A stretch of 64,000 bases of DNA from Paractinoplanes durhamensis. GTDB taxonomy: Bacteria > Actinomycetota > Actinomycetes > Mycobacteriales > Micromonosporaceae. Under the pieces are notes generated by a model, which worked only from the letters and a program-made list of their open reading frames with translations, searched no databases and was not told the DNA's origin. Position numbers and translations under genes: made by a program. Location: assembly GCF_016862175.1 (NCBI RefSeq), contig NZ_BOML01000003.1, positions 1 through 64,000 of the forward strand, given 5' to 3'. This document shows, piece by piece, positions 1-7,150 of the stretch (the stretch's first letter is position 1; every line of letters starts with the position of its first letter).

Positions 1-81
1 CCGGCGGGTCCGGCGGGTCCGGCGGGTCCGGCGGGTCCGGCGGGTCCGGCGGGTCCGGCGGGTCCGGCGGGTCCGGCGGGT
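1..81. repeat. 9-bp tandem repeat at window edge (CCGGCGGGT x9)
   Basis: Nine perfect copies of the 9-bp unit CCGGCGGGT run from the first base. One plus-strand frame reads Pro-Ala-Gly repeats followed by Arg and a stop at 85-87, so this could be the 3' end of a collagen-like gene lying outside the window. Another frame reads Gly-Gly-Ser without a stop. Because the array is cut by the window edge, neither reading can be preferred. Confidence 0.8.
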
Positions 82-188
82 CGCTGAGGGCCGGGCGAGG
101 CGGGGCTGGAGGCGCTTTGGGGTGTGGGGCATCAGCTTTACCGACAACTTCACCGCCGCCGAGGCCGGCGTGCGATTGGGGAACACCG

Positions 189-440
189 ATGACAACGATG
201 GTTGACCGCACTGAGCACCTGCACGGACGCCCCGATTGGGACTGTCGGACCTGTCAGCAACCTTGGCCGTGCGCCAACGCCAAGGCCAACCTGCTGGTGG
301 AGTTCCGCAAGTTTCCCTCGGTGTTGACCATCTATCTGTCTGCCCAAATGTATGACGCCATGGGCGACCTGACTTCGCACGGCGAACCGATGCCGACCGA
401 TCTCTACGATCGCTTCCTCACTTGGGCTCGGCACGCTTAG
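189..440 (+). CDS. Small conserved actinobacterial protein with a CxxC-WPCA motif
   Basis: An 83-residue protein. The ATG at 189 is preferred because recalled homologues begin MTTxVDRTEHL; an in-frame extension to 117 has no family look. The N-terminal part carries the motif DWDCRTCQQPWPCA (residues about 16-29) with three cysteines, then a helical stretch with LLVEFRKFPSVLTIYLSAQMYDA. Similar small proteins are widespread in Streptomyces and Micromonosporaceae and are sometimes labelled flavin reductase, but at this length it cannot be a full flavin reductase. The cysteines could bind metal; I infer this only from spacing. Function unknown. It lies next to a possible 38-residue ORF and upstream of a GntR regulator. 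Confidence 0.6.
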   Translation: MTTMVDRTEHLHGRPDWDCRTCQQPWPCANAKANLLVEFRKFPSVLTIYLSAQMYDAMGDLTSHGEPMPTDLYDRFLTWARHA

Positions 441-538
441 CTGCGATCGACGACGCCTTCGGCTGGCCGGCCCCACCGTCCATGTGGGACCGGTTACGCG
501 CTGTCGTCGGCGAGCACAGTGGACACGTGGTGATCTGA
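422..538 (+). CDS. Possible 38-residue ORF overlapping the preceding gene
   Basis: Starting from a TTG at 422, a frame different from the preceding gene reads a protein-like 38-residue sequence ending EHSGHVVI before the TGA at 536-538. It has an amphipathic, non-random composition (AIDDAFGWPAPPSMWDRL in the middle), unlike the arginine-rich shadow frames around it. It overlaps the previous stop by 19 bp. It could be a tiny coupled gene, or the displaced C-terminus of a longer ancestral protein after a frameshift. No ribosome-binding site is evident. Confidence 0.3.
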   Translation: MGSARLAAIDDAFGWPAPPSMWDRLRAVVGEHSGHVVI

Positions 539-726
539 GTGGGCTTCTGGTCTCCGCGCTCGGGAAGCTTTCGCCCTTCGAGGCGGTCACCGCAGGTCTC
601 CCAATCTGCGGTGGAACGGGCGACGGTCGGACCGCGCACCAGGCGCTTTGGCGACCCTACGAGCGATCGATGACCGCCGCCCGCCCTGCCGCCCGATCTA
701 GTCTGGGCCTTCTCGGTGCGGCAGTT

Positions 727-735
727 GTATCATAC
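727..735. promoter_or_regulatory. Candidate GntR operator GTATCATAC
   Basis: The 9-bp near-perfect palindrome GTATCATAC (GTAT-N-ATAC) lies about 60 bp before the GntR-family start, and a TACGTA palindrome follows at about 749-754. GntR/YtrA-type regulators commonly bind GT-N-AC dyads near their own promoters, so autoregulation is a reasonable inference. Confidence 0.35.
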
Positions 736-793
736 CTACAGGGCTTCATACGTACAACACGATGGAGCATCGTGGCCACGTAAAGTGAGTGAC

Positions 794-1198
794 ATGATCG
801 ATCCTTCGGCGGACCGCGCGGTGTTCCGCCAATTGGCTGACCTGCTCCGCAATCAGATCGAGTCGGGCGAGCTCGGGCCCGGGGAGCCGCTGCCCAGCGA
901 GCTGCGTCTGGCGCAGGAATACGGCATCAGCCGCACCACCGTGCGACAGGCCATCGGCCAGCTGCGCACCGAGGGCCTGGTCACGGTCGACCGGCCACGA
1001 GGGACATTCGTCCGCATCCCGGAGCCGACCGAGCTGGTGACGCTGGCGCGTGGGGATCGGGCCGGCGCCCGCATGCCCACCGACGCCGAGCGCCGGAAAT
1101 ATCGGCTGGGCGAGGGCGTGCCCGTGCTGGTCGTGACGGCCACCGACGGCACCGAGACCGTCCACCCCGCCGACCGCGTGCAGCTCACCCGCCCCTGA
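794..1198 (+). CDS. Short GntR-family transcriptional regulator
   Basis: A 134-residue protein with an N-terminal GntR winged helix-turn-helix (residues about 10-75). It shows the family sequence LPSELRLAQEYGISRTTVRQ followed by the wing LRTEGLVTVDRPRGTFVR. The C-terminal part is only about 55 residues, too short for a complete FadR or UTRA effector domain, so it resembles the short actinobacterial GntR proteins. The ATG at 794 fits the conserved MIDPSADRAVFRQLADLL start; a GTG at 785 is possible. A palindrome at 727-735 may be its own operator. No obvious target operon adjoins it, because the next genes are convergent or separately promoted. Confidence 0.8.
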   Translation: MIDPSADRAVFRQLADLLRNQIESGELGPGEPLPSELRLAQEYGISRTTVRQAIGQLRTEGLVTVDRPRGTFVRIPEPTELVTLARGDRAGARMPTDAERRKYRLGEGVPVLVVTATDGTETVHPADRVQLTRP

Positions 1199-1348
1199 CC
1201 GCGGGCGGTGCGAGGAGCACCGACGGGCCGAACGCTGAGTGGTCATGCCATCGACCCTAGGGCGGGGGTACGACAGAATCGGCCGCCCGCAGCGGCCACG
1301 CTCCGCCCGGAAAAACCACGCCGAAAGCCGGGCGTGGAAGTAAAACCC

Positions 1349-1455
1349 GGCAGCCGAACCGGCAGCCGAACCGGCAGCCGAACCGGCAGCCGAACCGGCA
1401 GCCGAACCGGGCAGCCGAACCGGCAGCCGAACCGGGCAGCTGAAACGGGCAGCCG
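1349..1455. repeat. 12-bp tandem repeat GGCAGCCGAACC
   Basis: About nine head-to-tail copies of GGCAGCCGAACC (two units carry an extra G, and the last ones are degenerate) fill the space immediately downstream of the lipoprotein gene on the minus strand. They end 2 bp before its stop codon. The array is outside any credible coding frame. It may be a slippage-prone minisatellite. Confidence 0.85.
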
Positions 1456-1456
1456 T

Positions 1457-1945
1457 TCAGAAGAAGCTGTAGCGGGCGATCGCCATCGTGAAGCCTCGGC
1501 CCGACTTCTCGTCCTTGCAGGTCAAGCCGCTGCTTCCACTGCTGCAGAGCACATCGCCGGAGCGCAGCGCACTCCCGTACTCCAAGGTCTCGGTTGCGGA
1601 GCCCAGCAACGTGTCGCCGGTGCAGGTGAAACCGACTTTGCCCTCGGCGATGTAGATGCCGTTTCCCCAGTCGAACTCGCAGTCGGCGGGCTTCGTGGGC
1701 AGGTTCCACTTCTTCTGGCCGATGTCGCAGCGGACCTGCGAGGGAGTCAGCGAACAGAAGATGTTCTTCGACGGCGTCCGGAACATCGCCTCGTCGACCT
1801 CGGTGACAACGGCGGCGGAGGTGGGCGGGCCGCCGAAGCCGGCGTGGGCGGACGGTGTCGGTGACGGGTCTCCGCCGCCGACAAGACCGCAACCGGACAG
1901 GACGGCGCACAGGGCCGGCGCGGCGAGCACTCTGATCGATGCCAT
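1457..1945 (-). CDS. Secreted lipoprotein, DUF6636-like
   Basis: A 162-residue protein starting at the ATG at 1945, where a short signal peptide ends in the lipobox LSGC (Cys about residue 19). A Pro/Thr/Ser-rich linker follows. The mature domain contains FRTPSKNIFCSLTPSQVRCDI, then several more cysteines (C-E-F-D-W-G, FTCTGDT, DVLCSSG, LTCKD). The N-terminal phrase with PSxNIxC and the cysteine spacing resembles DUF6636 proteins of actinobacteria, small disulfide-stabilised extracellular domains of unknown role. It is divergent from xerC. An upstream in-frame extension is Arg/Pro-rich and rejected. Function unknown; location at the outer face of the membrane is well supported. Confidence 0.75.
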   Translation of the reverse strand: MASIRVLAAPALCAVLSGCGLVGGGDPSPTPSAHAGFGGPPTSAAVVTEVDEAMFRTPSKNIFCSLTPSQVRCDIGQKKWNLPTKPADCEFDWGNGIYIAEGKVGFTCTGDTLLGSATETLEYGSALRSGDVLCSSGSSGLTCKDEKSGRGFTMAIARYSFF

Positions 1946-2034
1946 GGTGAGCCGCAGTTTAGAAGCGCCCGGCAAGGCGAGATGAAAGAGGCAGGACGGG
2001 CGGCGCGGGGGCTTGACGGGACGGGTCGTGAACG

Positions 2035-2985
2035 ATGACCTTCGAAGTGATGGATACCCGCAGGATGCACGAAGAGCTGCCGGCCGGTCTGCGTGACGCC
2101 GTGGACGAGTTCGGGCGGCATCTGGCGCGCGTGGAGAACAGGTCGGAGCACACCGTCCGGGCGTACGTCGGGGATGTGGTCTCGCTCCTGCACCACGCCG
2201 CCGCAAGCGGCTGCACCCAGCCGAGGGATCTCGACATCGCCCTGCTGCGCGGCTGGCTGGCCGCGCGGATGCGGCAGGGTGCCGCCCGGACGTCGCAGGC
2301 CCGCCGGGCCGCCGCGGCCCGCACCTTCACGGCCTGGGCGCACCGCACCGAGCTCGCGCCGAGCGATCCGGGCACCCAGCTGGCCAGCCCGCGCGCGCAC
2401 CGTGGGCTGCCGACGGTGCTGCGCGCCGATCAGGCGGCGAGCCTGGTCGAGCAGGAGAACGATCAACGGCAGGACCCGGAGGGCGTACGCGATCGGGCCG
2501 TCCTGGAACTTCTCTACGCGACCGGCGTACGCGTCAGTGAGCTCTGCGGTCTCGACCGTGCCGACGTGGACGACGCACGCCGGGTGGTCCGGGTCTTCGG
2601 CAAGGGCGCCAAGGAGCGGGCCGTCCCTTATGGGCTGCCGGCCCAACGGGCGCTGGACGACTGGCTGCGACACGGCCGCCCAGACCTGGCGAAGGCGAGC
2701 GAGCACAGCGGGGAAGCGCTCTTCCTGGGCATCAAGGGCGGTCGGCTGCAGCCGACCGTGGTCCGGCGGATCGTGCTGGCCGCCGCCCGCAACGCGGGAC
2801 TGCCGCACACCAGCCCGCACGACCTGCGCCACTCGGCCGCCACCCACCTGCTGGACGGCGGCGCCGATCTGCGCGCGGTGCAGGACCTGCTGGGGCACGC
2901 CTCGCTGTCGAGCACCCAGATCTACACCCACGTCTCCACCGAGCGGCTCCGGGCCGCCTTCAAACAGGCCCACCCCCGCGCGTGA
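2035..2985 (+). CDS. xerC: Tyrosine recombinase XerC
   Basis: A 316-residue site-specific recombinase that resolves chromosome dimers at dif, together with XerD and FtsK. The N-terminal SAM-like core-binding domain (about residues 20-110) contains RSEHTVRAYVGDV. The catalytic domain has the full set of residues: Arg166 (TGVRVSEL), Lys190 (GKGAKER), His262 and Arg265 (HDLRHSAATHLL), His288 (LLGHASLSSTQ) and the nucleophile Tyr297 (IYTHV). The length is typical of XerC. ATGs at 2050 and 2065 are alternative starts. In other actinobacteria xerC lies in this same neighbourhood near the M23 gene and dprA; here the M23 gene is convergent on the other side of an aminotransferase-like gene. Confidence 0.93.
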   Translation: MTFEVMDTRRMHEELPAGLRDAVDEFGRHLARVENRSEHTVRAYVGDVVSLLHHAAASGCTQPRDLDIALLRGWLAARMRQGAARTSQARRAAAARTFTAWAHRTELAPSDPGTQLASPRAHRGLPTVLRADQAASLVEQENDQRQDPEGVRDRAVLELLYATGVRVSELCGLDRADVDDARRVVRVFGKGAKERAVPYGLPAQRALDDWLRHGRPDLAKASEHSGEALFLGIKGGRLQPTVVRRIVLAAARNAGLPHTSPHDLRHSAATHLLDGGADLRAVQDLLGHASLSSTQIYTHVSTERLRAAFKQAHPRA

Positions 2986-4190
2986 CCCCGTACGATCGAA
3001 GGGTGAGCGCCGGAGATCCGCCCGCCCCCCTGCCGGGTGCCCGGCTCCTCTTCTCGCTGGACCCGGCCGTGTCCTATCTCAACCACGGCTCGTTCGGCGC
3101 CGTGCCGGTCGGGGTGCAGCGCGCCCAGCAGCGGCTGCGCGACGAGATCGAGGCAAATCCGCACAAGTTCTACACCCAGGGCATGCTCGACCGGGTCATC
3201 CACACCCGACGGCACATCGCCTCCTTCCTCGGTGCCGACCCGGACGGCAGTGCCCTGGTGCCGAACACGACGGCCGCGGTTTCCACGGTCCTGCAGTCGG
3301 TGCGGCTGGAGTCGGCCGACGAGGTGCTGCTCACCGATCATGGTTACGGCGCGGTCGCGCTGGCGGCGCGGCGTCAGTGCCGGCGGGCGGGGGCGACCGC
3401 GCGGACCGTCGCGCTGCCGCTGTCGGCGTCGGCCGGCGAGGTGGTCGGGCGGGTGCGGGCGGCCTTGCGGCCGGGCAAGACCAAGCTGTTGATCATCGAT
3501 CAGATCGCGTCGGCCACGGCGGCGATCTTTCCGGTCCGCGAGATCGCCGCGGCCGCCCGCGAGCATGAGATCCCGGTGCTGGTCGACGCCGCGCACGTGC
3601 CGGGCATGCTGCCGGTCGACGTGTCCGACGTCGGCGCCGATTTCTGGGTGGGCAACCTGCACAAGTGGGCGTTCGCGCCGCGCGGCACGGCCCTGCTCGC
3701 GGTCGCGCCGGCCTGGCGCCGCAAGATCGAGCCGCTGATCGTGTCGTGGGAGCAGGAGCAGGGCTTTCCGATGTCGGTGGAGTACCACGGCACGGTCGAC
3801 TACACGCCCTGGCTGGCCGCCCCGGCCGGACTGTTCACGCTGCGCACGCTCGGCTGGGAGGCGGTGCGGGCGCACAACGCGGCGCTGGTCGCCTACGGTC
3901 AGCGGGTGGTCGGCGCCGCCCTCGGGGTGGCGCCGGACGAGCTGCCGCAGCCGGCCGACCCGGAGGTCGCGATGCGGGTGATCCCGCTGCCGTCCGGCCT
4001 GGCGTCGACCGCGCCGGAGGCGATCGCCCTGCGCCTGCACATCTCCGACAAGCTGGCCACCGAGACCGCGGTGAACGCCTGGGGCGGCCGCGGCCTGCTC
4101 CGGCTGAGCGCCCAGGTCTACAACCGCCCGGACGAGTACGACCGCCTGGCCGAGCGCCTCCCGCCGCTGCTGGCCGGCTATCAACGCTGA
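2982..4190 (+). CDS. Class V-fold PLP-dependent aminotransferase / isopenicillin N epimerase-like
   Basis: A 402-residue fold-type I PLP enzyme. The N-terminal YLNHGSFGAVP, the DAAHVPGM segment (Asp for the pyridine nitrogen) and GNLHKWAFAPRGTALL, with Lys228 forming the Schiff base, are typical of the CefD/isopenicillin-N-epimerase-like branch of class V aminotransferases. The substrate cannot be read from sequence, and many such proteins are cysteine desulfurase-like or act on small amino acids. The GTG at 2982 overlaps the xerC stop by 4 bp, suggesting translational coupling; a GTG at 3003 is the alternative. The C-terminus overlaps the convergent M23 gene by 10 bp. Confidence 0.85.
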   Translation: MTPYDRRVSAGDPPAPLPGARLLFSLDPAVSYLNHGSFGAVPVGVQRAQQRLRDEIEANPHKFYTQGMLDRVIHTRRHIASFLGADPDGSALVPNTTAAVSTVLQSVRLESADEVLLTDHGYGAVALAARRQCRRAGATARTVALPLSASAGEVVGRVRAALRPGKTKLLIIDQIASATAAIFPVREIAAAAREHEIPVLVDAAHVPGMLPVDVSDVGADFWVGNLHKWAFAPRGTALLAVAPAWRRKIEPLIVSWEQEQGFPMSVEYHGTVDYTPWLAAPAGLFTLRTLGWEAVRAHNAALVAYGQRVVGAALGVAPDELPQPADPEVAMRVIPLPSGLASTAPEAIALRLHISDKLATETAVNAWGGRGLLRLSAQVYNRPDEYDRLAERLPPLLAGYQR

Positions 4191-4690
4191 ACCGAACGCT
4201 GAGCACCGTCGAGGGGCAGCAGGCGGACCCGGCCGAGGCCCAGCAGCGCCAGCGGATCCAGATAGACCCGGCCGCGCAGCAGACCCCAGTGCAGGCAGGC
4301 CGTCTCGGAACAGCCGGGATGGCCGCCATCCAGCAGTCCTAGCTGATCACCAGTGGCGACCTGATCGCCGACCGCGACGCTCGCGGCCACCGGCTGGTAG
4401 GTGGTCCGCAGCCCGCCGGCGTGGGAAACGCTGACGACCCCGACCCCGGCCACCACCCCGACGAAGCTGACCCGCCCGGCACCCGCCGACCGGACGACCG
4501 CGCCCGGCGGCGCACCGAGATCAACACCGCGGTGCCCGGGCAGCCACCGCTGGGGTGGCAGGTCGAACCGCCGGGTGACCTGGGCCGGCGTGACCGGCCA
4601 CGCGAACGGCGCCGGCAACGCAGCAGCGGGAGCTTCGAGAAACGTGGGCAGAAGACCCAGGACAGCAACGAAAAGAAGGGTGAAGGGCAT
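4181..4690 (-). CDS. M23-family (LytM-like) secreted protein with altered HxH motif
   Basis: A 169-residue secreted protein: a hydrophobic signal peptide (residues 1-27), then a LytM/M23 domain that occupies the rest. The first zinc motif HxxxD is present in PGHRGVDLG. The second motif, normally HxH, reads CLHWG: the zinc-ligand histidine is kept but the preceding catalytic histidine is Cys. I recall the same ACLHWGL form in Streptomyces proteins at this locus, so it looks like a lineage feature. It may bind or slowly cleave peptidoglycan peptides. The ATG at 4690 is preferred to a GTG at 4699. It lies downstream of DUF2469. Confidence 0.8.
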   Translation of the reverse strand: MPFTLLFVAVLGLLPTFLEAPAAALPAPFAWPVTPAQVTRRFDLPPQRWLPGHRGVDLGAPPGAVVRSAGAGRVSFVGVVAGVGVVSVSHAGGLRTTYQPVAASVAVGDQVATGDQLGLLDGGHPGCSETACLHWGLLRGRVYLDPLALLGLGRVRLLPLDGAQRSVQR

Positions 4691-4750
4691 GGCCAACACC
4701 CTGGCGGAACGTCAGGAACCTTGCCGCCGGCCCGGTGGACGGCGGCTCAT

Positions 4751-4759
4751 TGTGGATAA
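4751..4759 (-). other. Isolated DnaA-box 9-mer TTATCCACA
   Basis: The minus strand reads TTATCCACA, a perfect match to the classic DnaA box, in the short gap between the M23 and DUF2469 genes. Two further box-like 9-mers (CTATCCACA at 5266-5274 and CCGTCCACA at 5278-5286) lie in the rnhB tail. A binding role is unproven. Confidence 0.3.
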
Positions 4760-4776
4760 CTCCCCCGAACGGGGTT
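4758..4776 (-). terminator. Weak hairpin downstream of DUF2469
   Basis: A CCCCG-AA-CGGGG stem flanked by AAC and GTT lies directly after the DUF2469 stop in the direction of transcription. It is short and only weakly followed by T residues, so termination is tentative. Confidence 0.3.
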
Positions 4777-4782
4777 GATCTG

Positions 4783-5106
4783 CTAGCTGCCGAAGCCCGG
4801 CTCGTCCGGTAACGAGATGTCCGGCTTCTCCAGCTCCTCCACGTTCACGTCCTTGAACGTCATCACCCGAACGTTCTTGACGAACCGGGCCGGACGGTAC
4901 ATGTCCCACACCCAGGCGTCGTGCATCTCGACCTCGAAATACACCTCGCCGTCCGAGTTACGCACGTGCAGGTCGACCTGGTTGGCCAGGTAGAACCGGC
5001 GCTCCGTCTCCACCACGTAGGAAAACTGGCGGACGATGTCGCGGTACTCCCGGTAGAGCTGCAGCTCCATCTCGGTCTCGTACTTCTCGAGATCCTCTGC
5101 GCTCAT
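4783..5106 (-). CDS. DUF2469 family protein
   Basis: A 107-residue acidic protein that matches the very conserved actinobacterial DUF2469 family from the first residues (MSAEDLEKYETEMELQLYRE) through FSYVVETERRFYLANQVDL to VRVMTFKDVNVEELEKP. Function is unknown; the family is almost always next to rnhB, as here, where the start overlaps the rnhB stop by 4 bp (ATGA). In Mycobacterium and Streptomyces this gene is followed by yraN, yifB and dprA, but here the M23 gene follows directly. Confidence 0.9.
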   Translation of the reverse strand: MSAEDLEKYETEMELQLYREYRDIVRQFSYVVETERRFYLANQVDLHVRNSDGEVYFEVEMHDAWVWDMYRPARFVKNVRVMTFKDVNVEELEKPDISLPDEPGFGS

Positions 5107-5999
5107 CGATTCTCGCCCTCCATGGCCTCATCTTCCCCCACCATCGGCGACGGCTGAGGCTGGTCGCCCGACGCCACGCCGACGGTACCCTCAGCAGCGT
5201 CGTTCAGCACCGGTAGCTCGGCTGTTGATGCATCAAACAGCAGCGGCTGAGCCCCGTCAAAAGCGCTATCCACAGCGCCGTCCACAACCCCGTCGAAAAG
5301 AGTCGCGGCCGGCAGCACCGCGGGACGCCGGGCCCGGGGCGGCCGGTTGCCCCGGCCGGACGCGGCGGCCACGTTCACGTACGAGAAGCGGTGCTCGGCA
5401 CACGGACCGTGCCGCAGCAGGGCGGCGCTGTGCTCGTCGGTGATGTATCCCTTATGCACGGCGAAGCCGTACCCCGGGAATCGGTCTTCCATCTCCACCA
5501 TGATCCGGTCCCGGGTGACCTTGGCAAGCACGCTGGCCGCAGCCACGCAGGCGGCGACCCGATCGCCCTTCCACACGGCGAGGCCGGGCACGCCCAGGCC
5601 GTCGACCGGGAAGCCGTCGGTCAACACGTACTCCGGGGAGGTGTCCAGCGACGCGAGCGCGCGGCGCATCGCCGCGAGATTGCACACGTGCAGCCCGCGG
5701 GAATCGACCTCGGTGGCCGGGATGATCATGACGGACCAGGCGAGGGCCCGGTCGACGACCTCGGCGTAGACGCGTTCGCGGGCGGCCGGGGTCAGCAGCT
5801 TGGAGTCGGCCAGGCCGGGAACCTCGCCGCGGCGGCCCTCGGGCAGGATGGCCGCGGCCGCCACCAGCGGGCCCGCACAGGCGCCACGGCCGGCCTCGTC
5901 GGCTCCGGCCACGTTACGGAAGCCACGGCGCTGCAGCGCCCGCTCGAGGGCGTAGAGACCGCCTTCGCGGCGGACGACGGTGCGCGGGGGTGCCAGCAT
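5103..5999 (-). CDS. rnhB: Ribonuclease HII with an unusual C-terminal tail
   Basis: A 298-residue enzyme that removes ribonucleotides and RNA primers from DNA. The catalytic domain (about 20-225) has the acidic motifs GADEAGRGACAGPLV and LTDGFPVDG, and the KGYITDEH segment. Bacterial RNase HII is usually about 200-260 residues. Here a tail of about 65 residues rich in Asp, Ala, Val and Gly (VVDGAVDSAFDGAQPLLFD) extends beyond the fold. The ATG at 5999 overlaps the NUDIX stop in ATGA, and the stop overlaps DUF2469, so the three genes are probably translated as one unit. Confidence 0.92.
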   Translation of the reverse strand: MLAPPRTVVRREGGLYALERALQRRGFRNVAGADEAGRGACAGPLVAAAAILPEGRRGEVPGLADSKLLTPAARERVYAEVVDRALAWSVMIIPATEVDSRGLHVCNLAAMRRALASLDTSPEYVLTDGFPVDGLGVPGLAVWKGDRVAACVAAASVLAKVTRDRIMVEMEDRFPGYGFAVHKGYITDEHSAALLRHGPCAEHRFSYVNVAAASGRGNRPPRARRPAVLPAATLFDGVVDGAVDSAFDGAQPLLFDASTAELPVLNDAAEGTVGVASGDQPQPSPMVGEDEAMEGENR

Positions 6000-6457
6000 C
6001 AGCGGCCCGCCTCCGTCACTCGGCGGAGCAGGGTCGCCAGCGAGCCCGGGAAGATCTGCTCGTGGCTGGCCTCGATCTCGAGAGCCGACCACCACCGGTG
6101 CTCGGTGATGGTCTGCTGCTCGTTGGCGTCCATGCCGGCCGTGTCGACCTGCCACTCGCTCACCCGGAGCAGGAAGAAGTCCTGATCCTGCCGGTACTCC
6201 TGCCGGCGGAAGCTGAACTCGGTCACCTCGTGCCACACCGGCTCGCCCAGCTGGGCCGGCTCGACCCGCAGGCCGGTCTCCTCGGCGAGCTCGCGGGCGG
6301 CGCCCTCGGCGGGCGTCTCCCCGGCGTCGAGCCCGCCGCCGGGGGTGAACCACCAGCGCTCGCCGGGGCGGGCCGGATCGCCGCCGTACAGCAGCAGCGT
6401 GCGGCCCGCGGCATCGACGAGCAGCACGCGTGCGGCGCGGCGGTCGAGTACGGTCAC
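5999..6457 (-). CDS. NUDIX hydrolase
   Basis: A 152-residue NUDIX-fold pyrophosphohydrolase. The NUDIX box is complete: GGGLDAGETPAEGAARELAEE followed by TGL, preceded by WWFTPGGG. A substrate cannot be assigned; ADP-ribose, NADH and oxidised nucleotides are all possible for this class. The GTG start at 6457 gives the expected MTVLDRRAARVLLVDAAGRTLL N-terminus. It is the first gene of the compact NUDIX-rnhB-DUF2469 unit downstream of the two signal peptidases. Confidence 0.87.
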   Translation of the reverse strand: MTVLDRRAARVLLVDAAGRTLLLYGGDPARPGERWWFTPGGGLDAGETPAEGAARELAEETGLRVEPAQLGEPVWHEVTEFSFRRQEYRQDQDFFLLRVSEWQVDTAGMDANEQQTITEHRWWSALEIEASHEQIFPGSLATLLRRVTEAGR

Positions 6458-6502
6458 GCGACCAAGCCTATTGCGCCCGGGATGGATCTTTCGAGCGGGT
6501 GT

Positions 6503-7150
6503 TTACTTCGCGGCCGCAGCGGCCGGAATGCCGTCGAAGCCCTTCGGCACGGAAAGCCAGGTGGCCCGCTTGACCGGCCAGAACACCGTGAAGGCGCGGC
6601 CGACCACGGAATCCTCGGGGATGGTCGCCTCGGTGACGTCGTTGGTCTCCTCGTAGTGCTCGAGGGAGTCGCCGGAGGCGGAGCGGTGGTCACCCATCAC
6701 CCAGAGGCGATCGGCCGGCACGGTGATGTCGAACTTGCGGTCGGCGGCCGGGTCCTGGTTGCCGTCGGAGTCCTTGTAGATGTACGGCTCGTCCAGGGAC
6801 TTGCCGTTGATCGTCAGGCGCTCCTGGGAATCGCAGCAGACGATGCGGTCCCCGGGCGTACCGATGATCCGCTTGATGAAGTCTTCCCCTTCGGCGCCGG
6901 ACTGCCAGTCGGCGGGCGCCTTGAAGACGATGATCTCCCCGCGACGCGGATCGCGGAAGTCGTAGACGAGCTTGTTGACCAGCACCCGGTCCAGCACGTT
7001 GAGCGTGTGCTCCATCGACGGGCTCGGGATGTAGAAGGTCTGCAGGACGAACGCGCGCACCAGGACGGCGACGAGGATCGCCACACCCAGCAGGATGGGA
7101 AGCTCGCGCCAGAACGAACCACGGCGCTTTTCGGTCTGCTCGTCAATCAC
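6503..7150 (-). CDS. lepB: Signal peptidase I (first of tandem pair, single-anchor form)
   Basis: A 215-residue membrane-bound serine-lysine protease that cleaves Sec and Tat signal peptides. There is one N-terminal transmembrane helix (ELPILLGVAILVAVLVRAFVL, about 16-36), then the catalytic Ser in IPSPSMEHTL, the box VLDRVLVNKLVYDF, the catalytic Lys in FIKRIIGTPGD and the signature GDHRSASGDS. It ends in an alanine-rich tail without a second anchor. Its start overlaps the stop of the upstream paralogue by 4 bp. Tandem lepB genes at this place are known in Streptomyces (four sip genes). Confidence 0.93.
   Translation of the reverse strand: MIDEQTEKRRGSFWRELPILLGVAILVAVLVRAFVLQTFYIPSPSMEHTLNVLDRVLVNKLVYDFRDPRRGEIIVFKAPADWQSGAEGEDFIKRIIGTPGDRIVCCDSQERLTINGKSLDEPYIYKDSDGNQDPAADRKFDITVPADRLWVMGDHRSASGDSLEHYEETNDVTEATIPEDSVVGRAFTVFWPVKRATWLSVPKGFDGIPAAAAAK

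Noticed and set aside
1-205. An open frame reading the edge repeat and ending in the phrase FTAAEAGVRLGNTDDNDG.
   Set aside because: It could be the end of a gene outside the window, but there is no visible domain and the repeat frame is Arg/Val-rich. Evidence is insufficient.
1208-1864. A plus-strand open frame through the 12-bp repeat and antisense to the lipoprotein.
   Set aside because: Composition is repeat-driven and the lipoprotein on the other strand has a lipobox and a conserved domain.
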